Notes under the pieces: model-generated
What the model was told of the DNA's origin: nothing
Seen by the model: only the letters and a program-made list of their open reading frames with translations
Database searches by the model: none
Program-made: the position numbers and the translations under genes
In this document: positions 1 to 7,709 of the stretch, one piece after another
Numbering within the stretch: position 1 is the first letter of the stretch
Layout: the number at the start of each line of letters is the position of its first letter
NCBI RefSeq assembly: GCF_900101105.1
Contig: NZ_FNGA01000001.1
Location: 434,001-498,000, forward strand
DNA: 64,000 bases
Origin: Maridesulfovibrio ferrireducens
GTDB lineage: Bacteria; Desulfobacterota; Desulfovibrionia; Desulfovibrionales; Desulfovibrionaceae
Reading direction: 5' to 3'

Positions 1-1155
1 GGCTGGCTCGACATAGACGGTCTCTGCGCTGAAAACTCAGATTCCTTTCCACGTCCCGCAGACTGTGCAGGCGGTGACGACGCTCTACTGATTTTCTTTT
101 CATCCGGAACCACCGGGCAGCCTAAAATGGTGGAACACACTCACACCTATCCGCTTGGACATTATACCACAGGCGCATACTGGCACGACCTAGAACCCGG
201 CAACATTCATCTGACCCTTGCCGACACAGGATGGGGAAAAGCTGTCTGGGGCAAATTCTACGGACAGTGGATGGCCGGCGCGACTGTCTTCACATGGGAT
301 TTCCGGGGTAAGTTTAACCCTGCGGAGCTGTTGCAGATTATTGCCGACCACAAAGTAACATCTTTTTGCGCACCGCCCACAGTATACCGATTCATGATCC
401 GTGAAGATCTCACTAAATATGACCTTTCAGCCCTGACTCACTGCACCACCGCAGGAGAGCTTCTCAATGCTTCTGTCTTTGAAGCGTGGCAAGAAGCAAC
501 AGGTAAGCCTCTTTACGAAGGATACGGTCAGACTGAGTCCACACTACAGATTGCAACTTTCCCCCACATGACTCCGAAACCGGGGTCTATAGGTAAACCC
601 TGCCCCGGCTGGGACATCGCTCTGATTGATGTGGAAGGTAACAAATGTGCTGCCGGTGAAGAAGGCCAGATCTGCGTAAGAATTGATCCTGCTAAACCGG
701 TTGGACTGTTCAACGGATATCTGGACGAGCCTGAAAAAACCGCAAGCGTTATGGTAAACGGTTACTATCAGACCGGCGACAAGGCTTGGATGGATGAAGA
801 CGGTTACTACTGGTTCCTCGGCAGGACTGATGACCTTATCAAAAGTTCCGGTTACCGCATCGGACCTTTTGAAGTAGAAAGTGCGCTCCTCACCCACGCT
901 GCCGTCATTGAATCCGCAGTAACTGGCGTTCCCGACCCAGTACGTGGTCAGGCTGTTAAGGCAACAATTGTTCTCGCCGATGGTTTTGTCGGATCTGCGG
1001 AACTCACCAAGGAACTACAGAACCATGTAAAAAAGGTCACAGCTCCTTACAAATACCCCAGAGTTATCGAATACGTGGATGAACTGCCCAAAACTATCAG
1101 CGGCAAAATTAAACGGGCTGAAATCAGAGCTAAAGACGAAGAAAAATATAAATAA
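1..1155 (+). CDS. AMP-dependent acyl-CoA synthetase (acetyl/medium-chain type), 5' end outside window
   Basis: This is the C-terminal part of an acyl-CoA synthetase that activates a carboxylic acid to acyl-AMP and then to acyl-CoA. The frame is open from base 1 and already contains the ATP-binding P-loop SSGTTGQPK just before the first internal ATG at 127, so that ATG is not the start. Further on are the motif YGQTE (about base 520), the hinge region TGDKAWMDEDGYYWFLGRTDD and the C-terminal PKTISGKIKR, whose last lysine is the acetylation-controlled catalytic lysine of the family. The overall pattern resembles medium-chain acyl-CoA or butyryl-CoA ligases more than acetyl-CoA synthetase; the substrate cannot be decided from this part. 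A terminator follows at once, so it ends its transcription unit. Confidence 0.9.
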   Translation, partial: GWLDIDGLCAENSDSFPRPADCAGGDDALLIFFSSGTTGQPKMVEHTHTYPLGHYTTGAYWHDLEPGNIHLTLADTGWGKAVWGKFYGQWMAGATVFTWDFRGKFNPAELLQIIADHKVTSFCAPPTVYRFMIREDLTKYDLSALTHCTTAGELLNASVFEAWQEATGKPLYEGYGQTESTLQIATFPHMTPKPGSIGKPCPGWDIALIDVEGNKCAAGEEGQICVRIDPAKPVGLFNGYLDEPEKTASVMVNGYYQTGDKAWMDEDGYYWFLGRTDDLIKSSGYRIGPFEVESALLTHAAVIESAVTGVPDPVRGQAVKATIVLADGFVGSAELTKELQNHVKKVTAPYKYPRVIEYVDELPKTISGKIKRAEIRAKDEEKYK

Positions 1156-1177
1156 CGACGTTCAATAACAATTTAAA

Positions 1178-1211
1178 CCCCTCCATTGCATTTGCTTTGG
1201 AGGGGTTTTTT
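1178..1211 (+). terminator. Rho-independent terminator of the acyl-CoA synthetase gene
   Basis: A CCCCTCC/GGAGGGG stem (1178-1184 and 1199-1205) with a 14-base loop is followed by six T. It overlaps the upstream end of the longest reading frame of the next gene, which argues for a later start of that gene. Confidence 0.85.
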
Positions 1212-1226
1212 GTTGTATTAAAGAAT

Positions 1227-1634
1227 ATGAACACAGACAAAATTTTAGTTTTCATACAAAAGCTACCCACCACGCTTGCTGCAATTTTATTGATAACTTG
1301 GAGCAAACCCTATTCAAGTGATCTACCTTTACCACACTTGTGGGGCTACACTTTCAGCATGCCTGTCCGCTTAGGCCTTACGGCTGTAGGCGGAGCTTTT
1401 TTATATTATAGTCTTTTTTATATAAAACCTAAAAAAATCAAAAAAATAGAAACATACAATGACAAGATATGCCCTAAATGCAGTGAAGTTTTTATAGCTG
1501 GCTACATTCCAGAAGATGATCTTTGTTCAAAATGTAAAATCCCTTTAGAGCCTCTTAAAGATTTTTATAAACGCCACCCGGAATTAAAAGACCTTGAAGA
1601 AACGCCTCCTGAAATAATGAACGACATAAAGTAA
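1227..1634 (+). CDS. hypothetical membrane protein with C-terminal zinc ribbon
   Basis: I do not recognise this 135-residue protein. Two hydrophobic stretches in the N-terminal half (around residues 10-28 and 48-66) look like membrane helices. The C-terminal half carries CPKC and, about 17 residues later, CSKC, a spacing suited to a small cytoplasmic zinc ribbon. The frame extends upstream to 1197, but that start lies inside the preceding terminator hairpin, so the ATG at 1227 is chosen. It stands alone between two terminators. It could be a rubredoxin-like metal protein anchored in the membrane; no function can be assigned. Confidence 0.65.
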   Translation: MNTDKILVFIQKLPTTLAAILLITWSKPYSSDLPLPHLWGYTFSMPVRLGLTAVGGAFLYYSLFYIKPKKIKKIETYNDKICPKCSEVFIAGYIPEDDLCSKCKIPLEPLKDFYKRHPELKDLEETPPEIMNDIK

Positions 1635-1642
1635 TTTAATCA

Positions 1643-1672
1643 GCCTCGACTTCGGTCGAGGCTTTTTTTTAT
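1643..1672 (+). terminator. Rho-independent terminator
   Basis: A perfect 8-bp stem GCCTCGAC/GTCGAGGC (1643-1650 and 1655-1662) closed by a TTCG tetraloop is followed by eight T. Confidence 0.92.
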
Positions 1673-1680
1673 TTTCCCGC

Positions 1681-1711
1681 TTGACCTGTCTATAGCTTTA
1701 CAGTGCAACAT
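1681..1711 (+). promoter_or_regulatory. MerR-type promoter with dyad operator
   Basis: TTGACC (1681-1686) and CAACAT (1706-1711) are separated by 19 bases, the long spacer typical of promoters remodelled by MerR activators. An interrupted palindrome TTG-N2-CTGT-N10-ACAG-N2-CAA (1681-1708) covers the -35 and spacer. It lies about 40 bases before the MerR-family gene, so autoregulation is likely. The -10 match is poor, as expected for an activator-dependent promoter. Confidence 0.55.
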
Positions 1712-1751
1712 GGTTTTCAACATCAGCTGATAAACACGAATGAGGCTCTGC

Positions 1752-3086
1752 ATGAAAACAAAAAAAATAACTGAAACGAACTCGAAAAACCGGACAGTAG
1801 GAAGACTTGCCAAGAAATTCGGACTGTCCCGCAGCACCCTTCTCTACTATGACTCAATCGGACTGCTTTCCCCTTCTTCACATTTGAAAGGTGAGTATCG
1901 TACTTATTCAAATGAAGAAGAGGAACGGCTTTCTCAAATCTGTCATTATCGAAAGGCCGGAATTCCGTTAAAAGACATCAAAAAGATTCTTGATGCTCCG
2001 GGTAATGAAATTTCGTCAATTCTTGAGAGCAGACTTAAAGAATTAAACGATGAGATCGGCTCCCTGCACGAGCAACGGCAGTTCATTTCAGGCATTTTAA
2101 AAAACACTCCTAACGTGAATATCTCAGGACAACTAAGTAAAGAGCTTTGGACAGAATTACTTCGAAGCTCTGGATTCAGTGAAGACGATATGCACGAATG
2201 GCATAAGGCTTTTGAAAAATCACACCCGGATAAGCATCAGCAATTTCTGGAATATCTTCAAATTCCTGAGGATGAAATCGCGCTTATCCGTAAATGGTCA
2301 GTTGGACCGCAACTAATTCTCAAAATTAAAGACGCAAGTGAGAGATATATGAACTTATTTTTTAAATTCTTTGACCAAATGCCAAAGCTTGGGCCGGGCA
2401 GCACCGAATCAACCTTAAAAGCCCTTTCGCTCCTCGGGCCGCTGAAAAAAGATATAAACATTCTGGATATCGGCTGCGGAACAGGCACTCATACTATTGA
2501 CCTTTGTCAAAATACTACGAGTCATATTACAGCAGTGGACAACCGCGAAGCTGTGCTCGAAACACTCAAAAACAACGCGCGTGAAGCTGGGTGTGAAGAT
2601 AGAATAACAACCACTATCGGAGATATGAACGATCTCGGATTCGCTCCCGAAAGCTTTGACATCATCTGGTCCGAAGGGTCGCTCTTTATCATGGGATTCG
2701 AAAACGGACTGTCTAAAATGAAAGATTTTTTTAAACCTGAAGGGTTTCTGGCAGTATCAGAACTGGTCTGGACAAGCGAAAACAAGCCGGAAGAAGCCTT
2801 TAAATTTTGGACAGAAAGCTATCCTGAAATGAAAACCATTGAGCAAAATATCGAACTTTTTGAAAAACATGGTTACGAAATAATAGCACATTTCATTCAG
2901 CCTGCATCTGACTGGTGGGACGAATATTATGCAGGAATAGCTAAAAAACTTCCTGAATTTATCGAAGAACATAAAGATATTTCAGAGGTGAATATACTTT
3001 CTGAAAATCTTAATAAAGAAATGGATATGATGCGCAAATACCCAGACTCGCAGGGATACGCTTTTTATTTGGCTCGAAAAAAATAA
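1752..3086 (+). CDS. MerR-family regulator fused to a SAM-dependent methyltransferase
   Basis: Three parts are visible in this 444-residue protein. Residues 10-80 form a MerR winged helix (FGLSRSTLLYYDSIGLLSPS, then the RTYSNEEEERL wing), followed by the usual dimerisation helix. Residues about 126-183 are a linker domain with the pattern GFSEDDMHEWHKAFEK. Residues about 215-444 are a class I methyltransferase with motif I LDIGCGTGTHT near residue 238 and an acidic motif (IWSEGSL). The ATG at 1752 is preferred over 1740 because a TGAGG ribosome site precedes it. The fusion suggests a transcription factor whose effector is the substrate or product of its own methyltransferase domain; that is inference. 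A MerR-like promoter lies upstream and a free copy of the linker is encoded next. Confidence 0.85.
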   Translation: MKTKKITETNSKNRTVGRLAKKFGLSRSTLLYYDSIGLLSPSSHLKGEYRTYSNEEEERLSQICHYRKAGIPLKDIKKILDAPGNEISSILESRLKELNDEIGSLHEQRQFISGILKNTPNVNISGQLSKELWTELLRSSGFSEDDMHEWHKAFEKSHPDKHQQFLEYLQIPEDEIALIRKWSVGPQLILKIKDASERYMNLFFKFFDQMPKLGPGSTESTLKALSLLGPLKKDINILDIGCGTGTHTIDLCQNTTSHITAVDNREAVLETLKNNAREAGCEDRITTTIGDMNDLGFAPESFDIIWSEGSLFIMGFENGLSKMKDFFKPEGFLAVSELVWTSENKPEEAFKFWTESYPEMKTIEQNIELFEKHGYEIIAHFIQPASDWWDEYYAGIAKKLPEFIEEHKDISEVNILSENLNKEMDMMRKYPDSQGYAFYLARKK

Positions 3087-3148
3087 CAAACGTAAACGCT
3101 GATCATTCCAACAAACCTGATCTTATATTTAATCAAGAGGATAATGAC

Positions 3149-3349
3149 ATGAGTATCAATAAATCTGAAAATTTTACTAAAGAACAGTGGACCGGAATAT
3201 TCCGGGAAGCCGGATTCGGTGATGAGGACATGCACCGCTGGCACATTGCATTTGAAAAACTTCATCCCGTTGTTCATCAGCAGTTTTTAGAACACTTACA
3301 TGTTCCGGAAAATGAAATAAAACAAATTCGAGAATGGTCTAAATCATAA
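3149..3349 (+). CDS. 66-residue protein, free-standing copy of the MerR-methyltransferase linker domain
   Basis: This small gene has a good ribosome site (AAGAGG, 9 bases before ATG). Almost its whole length aligns with residues about 126-183 of the preceding MerR-methyltransferase; by hand count 33 of 56 positions are identical, including DMHxWHxAFEK, HQQFLE and the final WS. It therefore arose by duplication of that domain or comes from a shared module. It lies 62 bases after the fusion gene and before a shared terminator, so co-transcription is likely. It could titrate or modulate the larger protein, for example through hetero-oligomer formation; no direct evidence shows this. Confidence 0.75.
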   Translation: MSINKSENFTKEQWTGIFREAGFGDEDMHRWHIAFEKLHPVVHQQFLEHLHVPENEIKQIREWSKS

Positions 3350-3379
3350 CGTTATCTTGAATAATGCTCGCGGATTATA

Positions 3380-3416
3380 AAAAAGAAAGGCGGAAAGTTT
3401 TAACTTTCCGCCTTTC
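3380..3416 (-). terminator. terminator between convergent units (best for the minus-strand cysK-cysE operon)
   Basis: A perfect 14-bp stem GAAAGGCGGAAAGT/ACTTTCCGCCTTTC (3385-3398 and 3403-3416) has a 4-base loop. On the minus strand it is followed by a T run (the A run at 3379-3384). The plus-strand side has only a weak T tract. Confidence 0.85.
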
Positions 3417-3455
3417 AATACTTTGAAACAATAAATTCAAGTCAGTTAGCTGCAA

Positions 3456-4352
3456 TCACAAAGAACATTTATTTTGAAGCAATCTTTCACCGGCTTCAAC
3501 AGATCTCGTAATCCAAACATTACCGCCGATAACGGAACCTTGACCGATAGTGACCCGGCCCAGAATAGTTGCGCCTGAATAAACAATCACGTCGTCTTCG
3601 ACTATAGGATGACGGGCAATGCCCTTAATGAGTGTACCGGAATCATCCTGCGGAAAGCTTTTTGCTCCAAGGGTCACACCCTGATAGAGACGAACATTAC
3701 GCCCGATAATACAGGTTTCCCCGATAACAGTACCCGTTCCATGATCAATGAAAAAATGTTCCCCGATCTGTGCGCCTGGATGGATATCAATACCGGTCTT
3801 AGAATGAGCCATTTCACCGATAATACGGGGAATCAAGTCCACCTTAAGTTTATAAAGCTCGTGCGCAATGCGGTGATGAGTCAGAGTCGTAATGCTTGGA
3901 TAACAGAAAATGGTTTCGCCCGGACTTTTGGAAGCAGGATCACCAACGTAAGCAGCCTGCACGTCAGTTGCCAGAAGTTTACGGATCTGCGGAAGCTTCG
4001 ACATAAATTCACCGGCAACACGCTTGGCCTCTACTTCGCAATCAATGCAGGTACGGTCGTCTGTGCTGCAAAAGAAACAATGGCCGCGTGAAATCTGCTC
4101 CACAAGCAACCTGTATGCAATATCAAGACTACCGCCGATGTGATAGCGCATAGTCTCAGGACGGATCTCTGAATCTCCGAAATATCCGGGGAAAATCACC
4201 GCCCGAAGGCGTTCCACGAGTTCACCCAAAGCTTCAAGCGAAGGCATCGGGCGATCATGTTCAGGCATATGATAAACAGCCTGATAAGATTCTTCCTCAC
4301 AAAGAGCATCCACTACATCCGACAACATTGGAGCACCGAGCTTAGTTACCAT
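3456..4352 (-). CDS. cysE: serine O-acetyltransferase (EpsC-like)
   Basis: This enzyme makes O-acetylserine from serine and acetyl-CoA, the first step of cysteine synthesis. The C-terminal part (residues about 170-298) is a left-handed beta helix of hexapeptide repeats with the catalytic region HFFIDHGTGTVIGET and the acetyl-CoA segment around GNVWITRS. At 298 residues it is of the long EpsC-like type. Unusually, the N-terminal half carries C92, C95, C102 and C105 as CX2C-X6-CX2C, a possible metal or redox site. It follows cysK with a 10-base gap and is therefore co-transcribed. The cysteine pair may let the step respond to redox or metal state; this is inference. Confidence 0.92.
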   Translation of the reverse strand: MVTKLGAPMLSDVVDALCEEESYQAVYHMPEHDRPMPSLEALGELVERLRAVIFPGYFGDSEIRPETMRYHIGGSLDIAYRLLVEQISRGHCFFCSTDDRTCIDCEVEAKRVAGEFMSKLPQIRKLLATDVQAAYVGDPASKSPGETIFCYPSITTLTHHRIAHELYKLKVDLIPRIIGEMAHSKTGIDIHPGAQIGEHFFIDHGTGTVIGETCIIGRNVRLYQGVTLGAKSFPQDDSGTLIKGIARHPIVEDDVIVYSGATILGRVTIGQGSVIGGNVWITRSVEAGERLLQNKCSL

Positions 4353-4362
4353 TTTATTGACC

Positions 4363-5286
4363 TTAATCCTGAAAAAGCGCGGTACTTAAATAACGTTCTC
4401 CAGTATCGGGAACGATGAAAACGACCAGCTTATCTTTGTTTTCTTCACGTTTTGCGATTTCAACAGCAGCATGAGCCGCTGCCCCGGCAGAAATGCCACA
4501 TAAAATGCCTTCTTCCTGCATAAGCCTGCGTCCCATCCCCAGAGCATCAGCATCGTCAACTTTGAATATCTCGTCAATAACATCTGTCTGGAGCACTTCA
4601 GGCACAAACCCGGCCCCGATACCCTGAATTCCGTGAGGAGCAGGAGCACCGCCAGAAAGAACTGGAGATTTAGAAGGCTCAACAGCTATGATCTTTATAG
4701 CAGGATTATATTTTTTAAGAACTGAACCGACTCCAGTAATCGTTCCGCCAGTACCGACTCCGCACACAAAAATATCTATCTTACCATCGGTATCCCGCCA
4801 TATTTCTTCTGCGGTTCCGGCACGGTGTGCTTTGGGATTGTCGGGATTAGCAAACTGCATGGGCAAAAATGAACCGGGATTTTCCTCGGCAATTTCGCGG
4901 GCTTTATTGATAGCTCCGGTCATGCCCTGAGGAGCCGGGGTTAAAACAAGCTCCGCTCCGAAACCTTTAAGCAGGTCTTTGCGTTCCTGGCTCATACTTT
5001 CCGGCATAGTCAAAATCAGCTTATAGCCTTTTACGGCGCAGACAAAAGCAAGACCGACCCCAGTATTTCCGCTGGTAGGCTCAACAACTACAGAACCCTT
5101 TTTAAGGTCACCGCGTTTCTCGGCCTCTTCAATCATGGAAACACCGATCCGGTCTTTAATGGACGAACACGGATTAAAGAACTCAAGCTTGGCAGCAACT
5201 GTGGCAGCGCAGCCTTCTGCCGTACTGTTAAGTTTAACCAGTGGAGTATCGCCTACTAGAGAAATCATTGATTCATGTATGTTCAT
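4363..5286 (-). CDS. cysK: cysteine synthase A (O-acetylserine sulfhydrylase)
   Basis: This PLP enzyme makes cysteine from O-acetylserine and sulfide. Visible features are the PLP lysine in NPCSSIKDRIG, the substrate loop PTSGNTG, the phosphate-binding GTGGTITG and the C-terminal GISAGAA. The length, 307 residues, is normal. A GAGGG ribosome site precedes the ATG. It is the first gene of a cysK-cysE pair; the two products form the cysteine synthase complex in many bacteria, and the serine acetyltransferase next door ends in a hydrophobic residue (SL) rather than the canonical Ile, so complex formation is uncertain. A nested palindrome lies in the upstream region. Confidence 0.95.
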   Translation of the reverse strand: MNIHESMISLVGDTPLVKLNSTAEGCAATVAAKLEFFNPCSSIKDRIGVSMIEEAEKRGDLKKGSVVVEPTSGNTGVGLAFVCAVKGYKLILTMPESMSQERKDLLKGFGAELVLTPAPQGMTGAINKAREIAEENPGSFLPMQFANPDNPKAHRAGTAEEIWRDTDGKIDIFVCGVGTGGTITGVGSVLKKYNPAIKIIAVEPSKSPVLSGGAPAPHGIQGIGAGFVPEVLQTDVIDEIFKVDDADALGMGRRLMQEEGILCGISAGAAAHAAVEIAKREENKDKLVVFIVPDTGERYLSTALFQD

Positions 5287-5311
5287 TTGTCCCTCGTTTA
5301 ATTTTAGTGCT

Positions 5312-5341
5312 TATATAGCAGACTGTTCCGTCTGACATATA
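5312..5341. promoter_or_regulatory. nested inverted repeat upstream of cysK
   Basis: TATAT-N2-CAGAC-N6-GTCTG-N2-ATATA is symmetric over 30 bases, 26 bases before the cysK start. It could be an operator for a cysteine or Fe-S responsive repressor, or a short leader hairpin. I could not place a convincing -35/-10 pair around it. Confidence 0.45.
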
Positions 5342-5381
5342 TAGGTAGCAACTTATTTTGCCGAGTCAACTCCTGCTCCAA

Positions 5382-5422
5382 AAAACACGGACGAGAAACT
5401 TGTTCAAAATGTTTCCCGTCCG
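5382..5422 (-). terminator. terminator of the nifU-nifS operon
   Basis: CGGACG-A-GAAAC (5388-5399) pairs with GTTTC-C-CGTCCG (5411-5422) with one mismatch. On the minus strand it is followed by a T run (the A run at 5380-5385). It separates nifS from cysK. Confidence 0.8.
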
Positions 5423-5450
5423 CGCAAATAAACTTTTTTGAACATCCATT

Positions 5451-6638
5451 TTAATGATCTTCTACCCAGTCCAACCCTTCATCACCGCGTCTGAACGGTG
5501 AAAACTCACGCAACCGACTGATAATCGGAGGAAGCTCCTTAAGTACCAGATCAATATCTTCATCAGTATTGTACACCGACAAGGAGAATCTGAGTGATCC
5601 GTGAGCATAAGTAAACGGAACGCCCATTGCGCGCAAAACGTGCGAAGGCTCGAGGCTTCCCGAGGTACAAGCTGAACCGGAACTGGCACAGATACCGAAT
5701 TGGTCGAGCAGGAGGAGCATTGCTTCGCCTTCAATATACTTAAACGCAATACTCAAAGTGTTAGGCAGTCTTGAGGCTTCAAAACCGTTCACCATAGCAT
5801 CAGGAATAGTTGCCATAAGGCCCTTTTCAAGCCTGTCGCGCATTGCCCGAACTCTGGTATTCTCTTCTTCAATATGATTAACGGCAAGATCCATAGCCAC
5901 ACCGAGTCCTACAATACCCGGAATATTCTCAGTGCCGCCCCTACGCCCAAGCTCCTGATGTCCACCCAGCATAAAGGGTCTGAACGGAGTATTACGACGC
6001 AAAAAGAGAACACCTACTCCCTTCGGAGCGTGAATCTTATGGCCTGACAAAACCAGATAATCTACCGGCAGCGTCTTCAAATCAATAGGAATCTTGCCTA
6101 CTGCCTGAACGGCATCGGTATGAAACAGAACGCCGCGTTCCTTTGTGATCTCGACCATTTCTTCAATGGGAGAAATAACGCCGGACTCATTATTCGCGTA
6201 CATAACAGAAACAAGAGCAGTATCTGGTCTAATCGAATCGCGAAGCTGATCAAGGTCCATACGCCCTTCAGAATCAACGCCGAGCAGAGTTATATCATAC
6301 CCTTTGCGCTCAAGGTGCTTGGCAACATTCAAAACAGCCGGATGCTCTACACGGGTAGTGATAATATGCTTCTTGTCAGGCTGCGACTCAATCGCAGAAT
6401 GAATCGCAGTATTATCACCCTCTGTTCCACAAGAGGTGAATATAATCTCCGACGGACTGCAACCCAACCCGGCAGCTATCTTTTCCCGCGCCTCAGACAA
6501 CAACTTTCCAGACCTGCCGCCGAGACCGTGCATGCTGGACGGATTTCCGTATTCATCCTCGAGCAAAGGAAGAATTGCTTCCCTGACTTCAGGAGCGACC
6601 ATTGTTGTGGCATTGTTATCAAGATATACTGGTCGCAT
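5451..6638 (-). CDS. nifS: cysteine desulfurase (NifS/IscS type)
   Basis: This PLP enzyme takes sulfur from cysteine as a persulfide for Fe-S cluster assembly on the adjacent NifU. The N-terminus YLDNNATT, the PLP lysine in LSGHKIHAPKG, and the active-site cysteine loop SSGSACTSG are all present. A TTG 18 bases upstream would add six residues, but the ATG at 6638 has the GGGAGG ribosome site at proper distance and starts directly at the family's usual N-terminus (MRPVYLDNN). The gene starts one base after the nifU stop codon, so translation is probably coupled. The product has about 395 residues, normal for the family. Confidence 0.95.
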   Translation of the reverse strand: MRPVYLDNNATTMVAPEVREAILPLLEDEYGNPSSMHGLGGRSGKLLSEAREKIAAGLGCSPSEIIFTSCGTEGDNTAIHSAIESQPDKKHIITTRVEHPAVLNVAKHLERKGYDITLLGVDSEGRMDLDQLRDSIRPDTALVSVMYANNESGVISPIEEMVEITKERGVLFHTDAVQAVGKIPIDLKTLPVDYLVLSGHKIHAPKGVGVLFLRRNTPFRPFMLGGHQELGRRGGTENIPGIVGLGVAMDLAVNHIEEENTRVRAMRDRLEKGLMATIPDAMVNGFEASRLPNTLSIAFKYIEGEAMLLLLDQFGICASSGSACTSGSLEPSHVLRAMGVPFTYAHGSLRFSLSVYNTDEDIDLVLKELPPIISRLREFSPFRRGDEGLDWVEDH

Positions 6639-6639
6639 C

Positions 6640-7476
6640 TTACGCCTCCCGGACAATTATAGCGTCTTCCACGGTTTCCTTCAGTCTGCGCTCAACAAAA
6701 TCCTTAAGCGTCACACCACTGGAGGGGCAGCCTACACAGGCTCCACGTAAAGAAACAATTACTACCGTTCCTTCAATATCAATAAGTTCTATATCTCCGC
6801 CATCCTTATGAAGGGCCGGACGGATTTCTTCGTCAATTGTCTGAGTAACAAGCTGAAAACGCTTGATGTTCGTGAGCTTAGCCGGCTTTTCAATAACAGG
6901 CTTTAATTCTGTTACGCCAAAACGGATTTCATCTATGAGTTCCTTAATCCTGCCGTGACAGTCTTCGCAGCCCCCGCCGGCCTTGGTGAAGTTGGTAACT
7001 TCTTCCACGGTGGTAAGCTTATTTTCAACAACCGCGTGCCTGATCTGCACATCGGTCACTCCAAAACACTTACAGATGATTTCACCTTCCGGTGCCGGAA
7101 CAGCGTCCAGCCCTCTATAGCTTCTTATTGCATCCTCAAGAGCTTCCTCTCCCATAACAGAACAGTGCATCTTTTCCTTAGGCAATCCGCCAAGGGCCTC
7201 AGCAATATCCTTATTGGTGACCTTCTCAGCTTCTTCGACGGTCATTCCCTTTATCATCTCAGTCAGCACCGAGCTTGAGGCAATGGCACTGGCACAGCCG
7301 AATGTCTGAAACTTCGCATCTTCAATACGGCCTTCGTCATCTATCTTAAGGAAAAGACGTAATGCGTCTCCGCAGGAAAGACTTCCTACTTCACCGACAG
7401 CATCCGCATCATCAATGGTACCGCTATTCTTCGGATTCAAAAAATGTTCTCGAACCTTATCAGTATATTCCCACAT
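6640..7476 (-). CDS. nifU: NifU Fe-S cluster scaffold, three-domain form
   Basis: NifU receives sulfur from NifS and builds Fe-S clusters for transfer to client proteins. The three domains of full-length NifU are present: an N-terminal IscU scaffold (NSGTIDDAD, FGCASAIASSS, with three conserved cysteines), a central BFD-like [2Fe-2S] domain (CKCFGV and later GGGCEDC), and a C-terminal Nfu domain with CVGCPSS. The ATG at 7476, preceded by GGAGAA, matches the family start; the longer frame from 7524 adds 16 residues of no family character. No nitrogenase genes are nearby, so this is likely the general Fe-S system of the cell, as in other Desulfovibrio and Epsilonproteobacteria. Confidence 0.94.
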   Translation of the reverse strand: MWEYTDKVREHFLNPKNSGTIDDADAVGEVGSLSCGDALRLFLKIDDEGRIEDAKFQTFGCASAIASSSVLTEMIKGMTVEEAEKVTNKDIAEALGGLPKEKMHCSVMGEEALEDAIRSYRGLDAVPAPEGEIICKCFGVTDVQIRHAVVENKLTTVEEVTNFTKAGGGCEDCHGRIKELIDEIRFGVTELKPVIEKPAKLTNIKRFQLVTQTIDEEIRPALHKDGGDIELIDIEGTVVIVSLRGACVGCPSSGVTLKDFVERRLKETVEDAIIVREA

Positions 7477-7709
7477 GATATTCTCCGGGTCCCGATTGCA
7501 GGGATGAATATTTTTAAGCCACATTCCGGAACAGGCCGGACGGCTTTGTTATACTTAAAATATACGCATTTCTCAGCTATTGTGAAGACAAAAAAGCATC
7601 TTAATCTTTGCTTCAACATTAGCAGGGTTAAACGGCATATTCTTATTTCCCACCATTTTGGTATGATTTATACTACTCTCAAACTTTTCGGTACGCAAGA
7701 ATAATATCC

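Noticed and set aside
1197-1226. Upstream extension of the zinc-ribbon protein
   Set aside because: The first codons lie inside the terminator stem of the previous gene; the ATG at 1227 is better.
3609-4091. 160-residue frame opposite cysE
   Set aside because: It is a shadow of the conserved acetyltransferase, with no ribosome site or recognisable motif.
6120-6662. 180-residue frame opposite nifS
   Set aside because: Shadow of a highly conserved gene; composition is unlike a protein of this genome.
5451-7476. nifU-nifS as part of a nitrogen-fixation cluster
   Set aside because: No nitrogenase or cofactor genes are near; the NifX-like protein at 63.7 kb is far away and of a broader family, so a general Fe-S role is more likely.
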